From Pseudomonadota bacterium (GTDB lineage Bacteria > Pseudomonadota > Alphaproteobacteria > Rhizobiales > Xanthobacteraceae): DNA of 12,561 nucleotides. The notes under the pieces were generated by a model. The model was given only the letters and a program-made list of their open reading frames with translations. It did no database searches and was not told the origin of the DNA. The position numbers were made by a program, and so were the translations under genes. The stretch is taken from NCBI GenBank assembly GCA_023388935.1, contig JAEWFG010000331.1:1-12561 (forward strand), read 5' to 3'. Positions 1 to 6,905 of the stretch are shown one piece after another (the first letter of the stretch is position 1; every line of letters begins with the position of its first letter).

Positions 1-144
1 GAACTGGCCGGGCTCGCTGTTGGTCTCGAACGCGAAGGTGGAGTCGGTGACGGCCTTGGGAAAATAGACCTGGCCCAGGATGTTCCAGCTCTTGCCGCCG
101 TAGCCCGTGCCGTTCGCGGTGATGCCCTTCTCGAGTGCAGTCAT
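1..144 (-). CDS. Probable cupin-domain protein, N-terminal 48 residues only (cut by the left edge)
   Basis: The reading frame is open from an ATG at 144-142 to the left edge, giving 48 residues that begin MTALEKGITANGTGYGGKSW. A strong ribosome binding site (GGAGG) sits about 7 bases before the ATG. The start of the protein, with an N-G-T-G-x-G-G-x-x-W-N-I-L-G stretch followed by a F-E-T-N-S-E-P-G-Q segment, resembles small single-domain cupins as I remember them. In those the next residues would carry the metal-binding histidines, which lie outside the window. Without them the family call is a resemblance only. The role, substrate and metal are unknown. The gene reads away from phaZ in the same direction and is separated from it by a decayed receiver fragment. 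Confidence 0.6.
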   Translation of the reverse strand, partial: MTALEKGITANGTGYGGKSWNILGQVYFPKAVTDSTFAFETNSEPGQF

Positions 145-222
145 GGCTCGCCTCCAATGGGAAATCCGGCTGAGCCGGAGTTTTGCCCAGGCGCCGGGCG
201 GAGTCCATCCGCCGGAAGGGTG

Positions 223-554
223 CTAGCGCCCGTCGCTGTCAGCCGCATTCTTGCGCAGAAAACCCTCGACCTCCGCCTGCACCGAATAGGGCGTCGGGAT
301 CGGGTCGCCGGCGGCATCGACGGCGGTGTCGAGAGAGCGGCGCAGCATTCGCGCGAGCTCGGCCTTGCGGTAGGGCTTTGCCAGGAGCGGCGCGCCCTTG
401 GTGGCGCGTCCCTGCGAGTGCGGCGAGTCATAGGCATAGCCCGACGTGAACAGGCCCCGCAAGGAAGGCCGCGCGGCCACCATCAGCTCGGCGAGCTCCC
501 GTCCGTTGATGCCGCCGGCCATCACGATATCGGTGAAGAGCAGGTAGGTTCGCC
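223..554 (-). pseudogene. Truncated response-regulator receiver (REC) domain remnant
   Basis: The minus-strand frame that ends with TAG at 225-223 encodes a recognisable C-terminal part of a receiver domain. It shows L-L-F-T-D-I-V-M (phosphoacceptor Asp codon at 531-529), N-G-R-E-L, the L-F-T-S-G-Y segment with the conserved Thr/Ser, and L-L-A-K-P-Y-R with the conserved Lys. The first half of the domain, with the acidic pair and first strand, is missing. The homology stops within about 15 bases of the phaZ stop codon at 557-555. Upstream the same frame continues only as an out-of-frame shadow of phaZ. An internal ATG at 522-520 could give a 99-residue product, but it would start after the phospho-Asp and so not be a functional receiver. 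The wording of the fragment resembles receivers at the C-terminus of hybrid histidine kinases. I infer a deletion or rearrangement remnant. Pseudogene status is more certain than the parent type. Confidence 0.7.
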
Positions 555-1778
555 TCAGGAATTGACGTAAACGAAATCCCGCAGCAGCGGATAGATCTCG
601 TTGTTCCAGCGCTTGCCCGAGAACACGCCGTAGTGGCCGGCGCCGGCCTGCATGTGGTGGATGCGGCGATAGGCGCGCACGCCGGTGCAGAGGTCTTGCG
701 CCGCGAGCGTCTGACCGATCGAGCAGATGTCGTCCTTCTCGCCTTCGACCGTCATCAGCCCCATGCGGCCGACCGCCCTGGTGTTCACCGGCCGTCCCCG
801 ATGCATCAATTTGCCTTGCGGCAGGAGGTGCTCCTGGAACACGTCGCGCACGGTCTCGATGTAGAATTCCGCCGGCAGGTCCATCACGGCAAAGTATTCG
901 TCGTAGAAATTCTTGATCGTCGCGGCCTTCTCCTTCTCGCCCTTGGCGATGTGGTTGGCGAGGTCGAGATGCTGCTTGATGTGGCGTTCGAGATTCATCG
1001 AGACGAAGGCAGTGAGCTGCACGAAGCCCGGATAGACTTTTCGGAACGCGCCGCCGCACTGCACCGGCACATAGTTGATCAGGTTCTGCTCGAACCACGC
1101 GATCGGCTTGCTCTTGGCGAAGTCGTTGACCTTGGTCGGATGGATGCGGGTATCGATCGGACCTGCCATCAGCGTCAGCGTCGCGGGCCGCGAGGGATGG
1201 TTGTCCTCGCACATGATGGCGGCGGCCGCGAGCGCAGAGACCGCAGGCTGGCAGATCGCGACGAGGTGCGGGCGCGGGCCGAGCTGGCCGAGGAAGTCGA
1301 TGAGGTGCTCGGTGTAGTCGTCGAGCCCGAACCGGCCCTCGCTCCGGGGAATGTCGCGCGGATTGTGCCAGTCGGTGATGTAGACGTCGTGGTCCTGCAG
1401 CAGCGTCTTCACGGTGCCGCGCAACAGTGTTGCGAAGTGTCCGGACATCGGCGCCACCAGCAGCATGCGCGGCTGCCCGGGCACGTCCGCTTTCTTGAAA
1501 TGCAGGAGCGAGCCGAACGGTGTTGCGTAGGCGACCTCTTCGGTGACGCCGACTTCGCGATTGCCGACCATCACGCTGTCGATGCCATAGGCGGGGCGGC
1601 GATAGGTGAGGGTGGAGCGCGAGATCAGTTCCAGTGCCGCCGAGAGCCGGCCGACCACCTGATCCGACACGCCCTGGGGCACCAGATTGAGGAATTTGAG
1701 TGCGGACGAAGCTCCCGCGCGCCATGGCGCGGTGAAGTCCATATGGTTCTGAAAGGCCTGATAAAACATCGACATCAT
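555..1778 (-). CDS. phaZ: Intracellular polyhydroxyalkanoate (PHB) depolymerase, PhaZ type
   Basis: This 407-residue protein matches the cytoplasmic PhaZ family, which degrades stored poly-3-hydroxybutyrate on carbon granules. There is no signal peptide. It has an alpha/beta-hydrolase core. The nucleophile motif is the lipase-box variant A-I-C-Q-P-A, with cysteine (Cys176) where most hydrolases have serine, as is typical of intracellular depolymerases of the Ralstonia PhaZ1 kind. The acid is probably Asp349 or Asp350 (G-E-K-D-D-I) and the base His382 (G-A-G-H-Y-G). The length fits the family at about 400-420 residues. Two ATG codons follow each other at 1778 and 1775. A moderate AGGTGGG lies upstream, so either could be used. 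The gene is divergent from the GST gene across 162 bases. Downstream, on the same strand, only a receiver-domain remnant follows. The C-terminus (F-V-Y-V-N-S) looks intact. Confidence 0.93.
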   Translation of the reverse strand: MMSMFYQAFQNHMDFTAPWRAGASSALKFLNLVPQGVSDQVVGRLSAALELISRSTLTYRRPAYGIDSVMVGNREVGVTEEVAYATPFGSLLHFKKADVPGQPRMLLVAPMSGHFATLLRGTVKTLLQDHDVYITDWHNPRDIPRSEGRFGLDDYTEHLIDFLGQLGPRPHLVAICQPAVSALAAAAIMCEDNHPSRPATLTLMAGPIDTRIHPTKVNDFAKSKPIAWFEQNLINYVPVQCGGAFRKVYPGFVQLTAFVSMNLERHIKQHLDLANHIAKGEKEKAATIKNFYDEYFAVMDLPAEFYIETVRDVFQEHLLPQGKLMHRGRPVNTRAVGRMGLMTVEGEKDDICSIGQTLAAQDLCTGVRAYRRIHHMQAGAGHYGVFSGKRWNNEIYPLLRDFVYVNS

Positions 1779-1940
1779 ACTGAAAGGCCCACCTGTCCCG
1801 TGGCGCTATGCAATATCGACGCCAAACGAGAGCCAAAGCGCCCGCAAAACTGGCACGTCGCTTGCTGCTCATTTCACGGGAAGCACAGGTAACGCGCACG
1901 CCCGCACGGTGCCCGCGATCAGGCGTGAGGGAAGGGTCCA

Positions 1941-2597
1941 ATGGCGAAGGCGACACTCACCATCAGCAGCAAGAACTATTCGTCCTGGTCGCTGCGTGGC
2001 TGGCTGCTGACGAAATTCTCCGGGCTCGAATTCGAGGAGATCGTGACTGCGCCGGATGACCCGTCCGCGCGTGCCGAAATCCTGCTGTTGTCATCGTCGA
2101 TCCTGGTGCCGTGCTTGCGGCATGAGGGCGCCACGGTCTGGGACACGCTGGCGATCGCCGAATATCTCAACGAGGTGATGCCGGATGCCGGCCTGCTGCC
2201 GGATGACCGCGTGCAGCGCGCCCATAGCCGCTCGATCTGCGGGGAAATCCATTCCGGCTTCACCACGCTGCGCGCCTCGCTGCCGGTCAATCTGAAGGGG
2301 CACTTCCCCGGCTTCAAGATCTGGTCGCGCGCCCAGGCCGACATCGACCGGGTCTGGCTGATCTGGCGCGAATGCCTGGAGAAGTCGGGCGGACCCTTCC
2401 TGTTCGGCGCGAAGCGCACCATGGCGGATGCGATGTATGCGCCCGTGGTGACGCGCTTCGTCACCTATGACGTCAAGCTCGAGCCGCTTCTGAAGACCTA
2501 TGCGGACACCATCATGGCCATGCCCGAGATGAAGGAATGGATCGCGGCCGCGAAGGAAGAGCCGGCCGAGATCGAGGAGCTCGAGGTCGAATATTAG
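1941..2597 (+). CDS. Glutathione S-transferase family protein
   Basis: A 218-residue cytoplasmic protein with the two-domain GST layout. The N-terminal thioredoxin-like part (about residues 3-85) opens with S-S-K-N-Y-S-S-W-S-L-R-G-W, which supplies the candidate catalytic serines (Ser14, Ser15, Ser17) near the first helix. The cis-proline stands in I-L-V-P-C-L (Pro57). The glutathione-contact segment reads W-D-T-L-A-I, so the usual E-S pair is D-T here. The all-helical C-terminal part carries the F-x-F-G-A-K-R-T-M-A-D-A-M segment (about 153-166), typical of the GST fold. A GAGGGAAGGG stretch gives a good ribosome binding site before the ATG at 1941. The family conjugates or reduces electrophiles with glutathione. 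The substrate cannot be told from sequence. It is divergent from phaZ and shows no functional link to it. A hairpin directly at its stop codon probably ends the transcript. Confidence 0.88.
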   Translation: MAKATLTISSKNYSSWSLRGWLLTKFSGLEFEEIVTAPDDPSARAEILLLSSSILVPCLRHEGATVWDTLAIAEYLNEVMPDAGLLPDDRVQRAHSRSICGEIHSGFTTLRASLPVNLKGHFPGFKIWSRAQADIDRVWLIWRECLEKSGGPFLFGAKRTMADAMYAPVVTRFVTYDVKLEPLLKTYADTIMAMPEMKEWIAAAKEEPAEIEELEVEY

Positions 2598-2619
2598 GCA
2601 GAACCCGCGCGGCTCTGCC
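2597..2619 (+). terminator. Hairpin at the GST stop codon, possible terminator
   Basis: GGCAGA pairs with TCTGCC (2597-2602 with 2614-2619), with a further two-pair extension inside and a GC-rich loop. It starts on the last base of the TAG stop codon and is followed by CGTTTCGG, a weak T run. The position right after a gene suggests a terminator, but the tail is not classical. Confidence 0.4.
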
Positions 2620-2826
2620 CGTTTCGGGGGCGGGGACCGTCGGCGGCGGGCGCGTGCATTCCCTGCCGGCATGTCATCGACGCGGTTAACTTTTGCCGCT
2701 GGTGACCAGCCCAAACCCGATCATGCGCTGAGCAGATATTGTGCGTACGACAAGGCTCGGTGCGATATCTAGCCGTGAACAGGTGCGTACAAGGCGTTCC
2801 CGCTGATTCGGACGTGATTCGTTCGG
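2620..2826. other. Intergenic stretch without a recognised gene
   Basis: This is most of the 290-base gap between two convergent genes (GST on plus, the 74-residue protein on minus). I see no ribosome binding site plus frame that looks coding and no tRNA-like fold. The only clear structures in the whole gap are the hairpins at its left end and at 2827-2858. Confidence 0.5.
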
Positions 2827-2858
2827 GCCGCGTTCCAAAGGTTAAGGCGGAACGCGGC
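2827..2858. terminator. Perfect 10-bp inverted repeat between convergent genes
   Basis: GCCGCGTTCC (2827-2836) and GGAACGCGGC (2849-2858) are exact reverse complements around a 12-base loop. On the plus strand it is followed by GCCGTTGCATTTTG, so there is a short T run about 8 bases downstream. On the minus strand no T run follows. It lies about 30 bases past the stop of the 74-residue gene on the minus strand and could stop transcripts from either side. It could also be a repeat element; I see no second copy in the window. Confidence 0.45.
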
Positions 2859-2887
2859 GCCGTTGCATTTTGAAACAGAAGCTGTCT

Positions 2888-3112
2888 TCAGGCCATGCTC
2901 GAATGCTTCACGCGCGGCCGGCGCCAGCCGATGACGGTCGCTTCGACCGCGATGCCGGCCTCGTGGTTCTGCCAGCGTCCCTCGACATAGCGGCAGGCGA
3001 ACGGCAGTTGATACGTTCCGCTGTGGTCCTCGCACAGCACTTCGAGCGGCAGGCCAGGCGGAGGTTCTCCGGCGCCATCGAATTCGGCCAGTCGTCTTTC
3101 ACGCGTTGCCAT
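2888..3112 (-). CDS. Small conserved-looking protein of unknown function, 74 residues
   Basis: The frame begins MATRERRLAEFDGAGEPPPG and is preceded by an excellent ribosome binding site (AGGGGAG, 8 bases before the ATG). That is the main reason to believe it. The product is hydrophilic with no signal peptide or membrane segment. It contains a central C-E-D-H-S-G-T-Y-Q-L-P-F-x-C motif and a W-x-N-x-E-x-G-I-x-V-E-A-x-V-x-G-W-R segment, suggesting a small beta-rich domain. I recall short proteins of this pattern (L-C-E-D-H-x-G-T-Y, then V-G-W-R near the end) as unannotated proteins in Bradyrhizobium relatives, but cannot name a family. Only two cysteines are present, so a zinc site is not obvious. 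A second frame on the same strand (3102-2908) is a shadow. It is divergent from the exported coiled-coil gene. Confidence 0.75.
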   Translation of the reverse strand: MATRERRLAEFDGAGEPPPGLPLEVLCEDHSGTYQLPFACRYVEGRWQNHEAGIAVEATVIGWRRPRVKHSSMA

Positions 3113-3295
3113 TCAAAAATCTCCCCTAATCAAAGCCGCGGACAGAGCGCCCACTTCCCCCGCGTGCGGATCTTCACTCCCCGTCCGAGCGAAGCGCAGC
3201 AAGCTCAACGCGAGAATGCGGTACGAGTGTGGTAGCCTCGGGGTGTTGCGTGCAATAAGCGCACATTGCCGTGATCGATTTGGCGAGGAACCCGG

Positions 3296-3667
3296 ATGGC
3301 TTTTCGGAGCGTTGGCGCTTGTTTCGTGATGATGTGGCTGCTCGCAACGCTGGCGCAGACGCCGGTCCGCGCGCAGGACGTGCCCGGCATCGAGATCTGC
3401 ACCGTCGAGAAGACCATGGAGCGGCGCACGAGCTGCCTGCAAAGCAATGTCGACTTCCTGCAGAAGACGATCACCAAGCTAACGCTCGATCATCAGCAGA
3501 AGCTCGACGCTGCCAACCGCCAGATCGACGCGTTGAAGACGACGGTTGTCGGCCTGCAGAAGACGCTCGGCGATCTCCAGGCCGCGCAGGCGAAGACGGC
3601 GGAGGACGCGAAGAAGAAGCTGGACGCGAAGGACGCACAGCCGGCGGGCAAGGACGCGTCGAAATAG
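3296..3667 (+). CDS. Small exported coiled-coil protein of unknown function, 123 residues
   Basis: The ATG at 3296 follows GAGGAA at a spacing of about 7 bases. Residues 1-26 form a typical Sec signal peptide: basic start, a hydrophobic core around M-M-W-L-L-A-T-L-A, and an A-x-A-like end at V-R-A before Q27. The mature protein has two cysteines (Cys35 and Cys47), which could form a disulfide in the periplasm. From about residue 48 to 112 it is a long amphipathic helix rich in Gln, Lys and Ala with heptad-like leucines, most likely a coiled coil. The tail is Lys/Asp/Ala rich. No enzymatic motif is visible. Such proteins are often envelope or adaptor proteins, but the function here is unknown. 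The gene ends 17 bases from the stop of the convergent enolase-superfamily gene, with no hairpin between them. Confidence 0.82.
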   Translation: MAFRSVGACFVMMWLLATLAQTPVRAQDVPGIEICTVEKTMERRTSCLQSNVDFLQKTITKLTLDHQQKLDAANRQIDALKTTVVGLQKTLGDLQAAQAKTAEDAKKKLDAKDAQPAGKDASK

Positions 3668-3684
3668 GCGCGCTGGTTCGGCGA

Positions 3685-4788
3685 TCAGGTGACGCGATAT
3701 CGCTCCATCACGCCAGGATCGGGCTCGTAACCGAGCCCCGGACCGGTCGGCACCGCGACATGGCCGGTGGCATCGACATCGGCCCGGCCGCCCCAGAGGC
3801 AGGCCTCGCGCTTCAAATAAAACATCTCGACGAGCCCGTCGTCGCGCAGCGCCAGGAGATGCAACGTCGCCAGAAGGCCCGGACCGAAATACGGGGAATG
3901 CGGGACGATCTTGACGCCGCGCTGATCGGCCAGCGCGGCGACCTTCATGAACTCCGTGATGCCGCCGACCTTGGTCACCGACGGCTGGGCGTGGCTCACC
4001 GCGCCGGCCGTGATCATCTGGCGGAATTGATATTCCGTGCAGGCGTTCTCGCCGGCGGCGATGTCGAGCCCGCCCTTGCTGCGCACCTCGGCGAGCGCAG
4101 CGAAATCCTCCGGTGGCCAGACCGGCTCCTCCAAAAACATCGGTTGCGCGTCCCGGCATGCCCCAGCGAACGCGATCGCCTGCTCGCCGGTGAGCGGGCA
4201 GTTCATGTCGACCATCAGCGGAATGCCGGGGCCGATCGCCTCGCGCGCGGCAAACACCGCCGGCGCCGTCGTCTCGTGCAGCTTGATGGCGCCATAGCCG
4301 AGCGCGAGAGCCTTCTTGCATTCGGAGGCGATGTTCTCGGGCGAGCCGATCCGCAGCAGGCTCGCATAGGCGGGAATGGCCGAGCGCCTGGTCTCTCCGA
4401 GCAGGCGATGCAGCGGCGCTCCCTCGATCTTGGCGGCAAGGTCCCACAGCGCGATGTCGAGCCCGGAGATCGCGAACATCGTGATGCCGTAGCGGCCGAA
4501 CAGATGCAGGTTGCGCTGGATCTGTTCCATGACCGCGGGAATGCCGGCGGCATCAGGAACCTTCAGCCCGCGGGCCTGCGGCGCGATCATCTCCTCGACG
4601 GCACTGCGCGTGGTGCGGGGGCAGACATAGGCGAAGGCATCGCCCCAGCCGGTCAGTCCGGAATCGGTCGTGACCTCGACGATCACCATATCGAGGGCGG
4701 TGATCGCGGAGGCGCCCTGGCGAAAGCTCGCGACACCGGCATCATAGGGGATGCGGATATGGTGCGCCCGCACATCGGTGATTTCCAT
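3685..4788 (-). CDS. Enolase-superfamily enzyme, mandelate racemase / muconate lactonizing family
   Basis: This 367-residue protein has the two-domain enolase-superfamily layout: an N-terminal capping domain (about 1-125) and a modified TIM barrel (about 130-355). Probable metal ligands are Asp194 (V-D-M-N), Glu220 or Glu221 (F-L-E-E-P) and Glu247 (A-G-E-N). The base position on strand two reads I-K-L-H-E, that is K169-x-H171 rather than the common K-x-K. On the other face His297 stands in V-P-H-S-P-Y. The aspartate that usually pairs with this histidine (in P-D-x-x-K-x-G-G) is replaced by Ser270 (P-S-V-T-K-V-G-G). Family members abstract the alpha proton of carboxylates, acting as acid-sugar dehydratases, racemases or cycloisomerases. 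I cannot assign the substrate. The ribosome binding site GGAGGA lies 8 bases before the ATG. It is divergent from the AraC-type gene, a likely regulator. Confidence 0.9.
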   Translation of the reverse strand: MEITDVRAHHIRIPYDAGVASFRQGASAITALDMVIVEVTTDSGLTGWGDAFAYVCPRTTRSAVEEMIAPQARGLKVPDAAGIPAVMEQIQRNLHLFGRYGITMFAISGLDIALWDLAAKIEGAPLHRLLGETRRSAIPAYASLLRIGSPENIASECKKALALGYGAIKLHETTAPAVFAAREAIGPGIPLMVDMNCPLTGEQAIAFAGACRDAQPMFLEEPVWPPEDFAALAEVRSKGGLDIAAGENACTEYQFRQMITAGAVSHAQPSVTKVGGITEFMKVAALADQRGVKIVPHSPYFGPGLLATLHLLALRDDGLVEMFYLKREACLWGGRADVDATGHVAVPTGPGLGYEPDPGVMERYRVT

Positions 4789-4971
4789 GACGAGGTTCCT
4801 CCGTGCTTTCTGGTGAGCGGCTCAAGGAAGGTCATGAGTGTAGACGTGAACGCCTGGTCGTTGCCAGTGGCTGTTCCGGCATTATCCTCTTGCAGGACAG
4901 CAACGCCGATCAAGCGAGGCGTGCGGCATTCCGCGCATGATGGCCGCGCTTCGAATGAGGGCCTAGGCACC
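4789..4971. promoter_or_regulatory. Divergent promoter region between the enolase-family and AraC-type genes
   Basis: The 183-base gap must carry starts for both genes. On plus, TTGCCA (4861-4866) and TATCCT (4883-4888) are 16 bases apart and could serve the regulator. On minus, GATAAT (4886-4881) overlaps that -10 and could serve the enolase-family gene, though no good -35 is visible. I saw no clear symmetric operator. Both assignments are weak pattern matches. Confidence 0.3.
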
Positions 4972-5805
4972 ATGAACCCAGCCCAGCGCGCGCTCTGGTA
5001 TATCGAGACCCATCTGGCCGAGCCGATGACGCTCGACGAGATCGCCGCGATATCAGGCGTGTCGCGGTTCCACATCGTGCGCGCGTTTGCTGCAGCCACC
5101 GGCCTTCCGGTGATGCGCTATCTGCGGGCACGGCGGCTGAGTGTAGCTGCGGGTCGCCTTGCGAACGGCGCGCCCGACATTCTGTCGCTGGCGCTGGAGG
5201 CTGACTACGGCTCGCACGAAGCATTCACCCGCGCGTTCCGCGACCAGTTCGGCGTGACACCCGAAGCGGTGCGGGCCGCGACATGCACCAGCCATCTCAG
5301 GCTACAGGAGCCGATCCTCATGGACTCCACCATATCAGACAATCTCGCCGCCCCGCGTTTCGAAACCACGAAGGCCTTTCTCGTCGCCGGCCTCGCCGAG
5401 CGCATCTCCTGCGACAACGGTGCCATCATTCCGAGCCTGTGGCACCGCTTCCACCAGGAGGTCGCCGACATACCCGCACGCGCCGGGAAGGTGGCGTATG
5501 GCGTCTGCTGCAACGGCGACGATGCCGGCAATTTCGACTACATCGCCGGCGTCGAGGTTGCCGATTTCTCCAACCTGCCGCGCCGCTTCGGTCGCATCCG
5601 CATCCCCGAGCAGCGCTATGCAGTGTTCACCCATGCCGAGCACGTCGCCTCGGTCCGGCGCACCGTCAACGCGATCTGGAATCAATGGCTGCCGGCCTCA
5701 GGCCTGAAAGCCGCGGACGCGCCGAATTTCGAGCGCTATGATGAAAAGTTCGATCCCGCAACCGGCAATGGCGGCTTCGAAATCTGGGTGCCGGTGAGGG
5801 AGTAG
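4972..5805 (+). CDS. AraC-family transcriptional regulator with GyrI-like effector-binding domain
   Basis: The 277-residue protein starts at MNPAQRALWY. The frame stays open far upstream, but only as a shadow of the opposite-strand gene, so the ATG at 4972 (GAGGG about 10 bases before) is the sensible start. Residues 1-103 form the AraC DNA-binding domain with both helix-turn-helix units. The first is around L-D-E-I-A-A-I-S-G-V-S-R-F-H-I-V-R-A-F (21-39). The second ends in the family signature Y-G-S-H-E-A-F-T-R-A-F-R-D-Q-F-G-V-T-P (79-97). Residues about 128-275 form a GyrI/SOUL-like ligand-binding domain, with the typical end G-G-F-E-I-W-V-P-V. This is the Rob-like architecture, in which the C-terminal domain binds a small molecule. 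The divergent enolase-superfamily gene is the most likely target; the lactonase 135 bases downstream is another. Both targets are inference from position. Confidence 0.9.
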   Translation: MNPAQRALWYIETHLAEPMTLDEIAAISGVSRFHIVRAFAAATGLPVMRYLRARRLSVAAGRLANGAPDILSLALEADYGSHEAFTRAFRDQFGVTPEAVRAATCTSHLRLQEPILMDSTISDNLAAPRFETTKAFLVAGLAERISCDNGAIIPSLWHRFHQEVADIPARAGKVAYGVCCNGDDAGNFDYIAGVEVADFSNLPRRFGRIRIPEQRYAVFTHAEHVASVRRTVNAIWNQWLPASGLKAADAPNFERYDEKFDPATGNGGFEIWVPVRE

Positions 5806-5835
5806 CGCGCAACGCTGGCATACCATCCCGCTTGC

Positions 5836-5864
5836 TTGGCAAGCCCCGGTGACTTTGTCATAAC
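5836..5864 (+). promoter_or_regulatory. Candidate sigma-70 promoter for the lactonase-like gene
   Basis: TTGGCA (5836-5841) and CATAAC (5859-5864) are separated by exactly 17 bases. They match the -35 and -10 consensus at five and four of six positions. A start near 5871 would leave a leader of about 70 bases before the ATG at 5941. A small inverted repeat (GCTTG ... CAAGC, 5832-5845 region) overlaps the -35 and could be an operator or chance. Confidence 0.4.
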
Positions 5865-5940
5865 CGCAGGCAAACCTTGCATGAGGGGCCGACGCCGGAC
5901 ATCCCGTGCAAGCCATAACAAGCAAGCCGGGAGGTACCCA

Positions 5941-6867
5941 ATGTCCAACGTCCGCGTTCTCGCCACCGACCTCGAATTTCCTGAAGGGCCGGTCGTGATA
6001 CCGGACGGCTCGGTGGTGCTGGTGGAAATCCGCGGCCAGCGCCTGACCCGCGTCTATCCTGACGGCCGCAAGGAGATCGTCGCCAAGGTGCCGGGCGGCC
6101 CGAACGGCGCAGCCCTCGGTCCCGACGGCAAGATCTACATCTGCAACAATGGCGGCTTCTCCTGGATCCCGACCCGCAACATGATCATGCCGGGCCCGCA
6201 GCCGGACGATTATCGCGGCGGCTCGATCCAGCGCGTCGACCTGCAATCCGGCAAGGTCGAGACCGTCGTGACGAAGTGCGGCGAGCACGATCTGCGCGGG
6301 CCGAATGATCTCGTCTTCGACAAGCAGGGCGGCCTCTGGTTCTCGGATCTCGGCAAGCGCCGCGCGCGCGAGATGGATGTCGGCGGGATCTACTATCTCA
6401 AGCCAGGTATGACCGAGATCGTCGAGATCGTGCACGGCGTGCTGCCGGCCAACGGCATCGGTCTGTCGCCCGACGAGAACACCGTCTACATCGCGGAGAC
6501 GCCGACGGGGCGGCTCTGGGCCTATGAGCTCTCGGCGCCCGGCACGCTCAAGCCGCGCGACGTGATCTATCGCGGCGAGCGCGGCAAGCCGATCTGCGGC
6601 CTCGGCGGCTACCAGATGTTCGACTCGCTCGCGGTGGAAGCAAACGGGAATGTCTGCGTCGCCACCCTCATCTCCGGCTGCATCTCGGTGATCGCGCCCG
6701 ACGGCACCCTGGTCGAGCAGGTCCCGACCGGCGACCGCGTCACCACCAACATCGCCTTCGGCGGCCCCGAGCTGAAGACCGCCTATATCACGCTGTCCGG
6801 CAAGGGCGAACTGGTCGCCATGGACTGGCCGCGCGGCGGTTTGCCGTTGAACTTTTTGAATAAGTGA
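5941..6867 (+). CDS. SMP-30/gluconolactonase-like (LRE family) hydrolase
   Basis: A 308-residue six-bladed beta-propeller of the senescence-marker-protein-30 / gluconolactonase family. Metal-coordinating residues seen in this family are all present: Glu15 (F-P-E-G-P), Asn122 (R-G-P-N-D-L), Asn171 (P-A-N-G-I-G-L-S) and Asp228 (F-D-S-L-A-V). Blades are marked by repeated P-D-G-x-x-x-x and L-W-F-S-D segments. The start at 5941 is chosen because GGGAGG lies 7 bases before it; the frame extends upstream to 5836 but without a ribosome binding site. There is no signal peptide, so the enzyme is probably cytoplasmic. The family opens sugar lactones to aldonic acids using a divalent metal. The natural substrate here is unknown, and some relatives act on other esters or lactones. 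It is followed on the same strand by the GNAT and GMC genes, with a palindromic repeat in between. Confidence 0.9.
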   Translation: MSNVRVLATDLEFPEGPVVIPDGSVVLVEIRGQRLTRVYPDGRKEIVAKVPGGPNGAALGPDGKIYICNNGGFSWIPTRNMIMPGPQPDDYRGGSIQRVDLQSGKVETVVTKCGEHDLRGPNDLVFDKQGGLWFSDLGKRRAREMDVGGIYYLKPGMTEIVEIVHGVLPANGIGLSPDENTVYIAETPTGRLWAYELSAPGTLKPRDVIYRGERGKPICGLGGYQMFDSLAVEANGNVCVATLISGCISVIAPDGTLVEQVPTGDRVTTNIAFGGPELKTAYITLSGKGELVAMDWPRGGLPLNFLNK

Positions 6868-6905
6868 GCCAAGCCGTCATTGTACGGGAGGCGGGGCAAC
6901 TATCA

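Noticed and set aside
633..1892. A 419-residue plus-strand frame opposite phaZ
   Set aside because: It is the antisense shadow of a well-recognised gene, with no recognisable domain and low-complexity composition.
558..1956. Treating the frame 223-1956 as one long gene (577 residues) ending in a receiver domain
   Set aside because: The part above about 557 is an out-of-frame reading of phaZ with Arg/His/Ala-rich nonsense. Only the last third is receiver-like.
3271..4971. Very long plus-strand open frame running into the AraC-type gene (would give an 844-residue protein)
   Set aside because: The part before 4972 is the antisense of the enolase-superfamily gene, is Arg/Ala/Gly rich, has no domain and no ribosome binding site. 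High GC keeps antisense frames open. Only 4972-5805 is coding.
5836..5940. An extended N-terminus for the lactonase-like protein from 5836
   Set aside because: The extra 35 residues carry no family similarity, and that start has no ribosome binding site, whereas GGGAGG precedes 5941. The extension also covers a candidate promoter.
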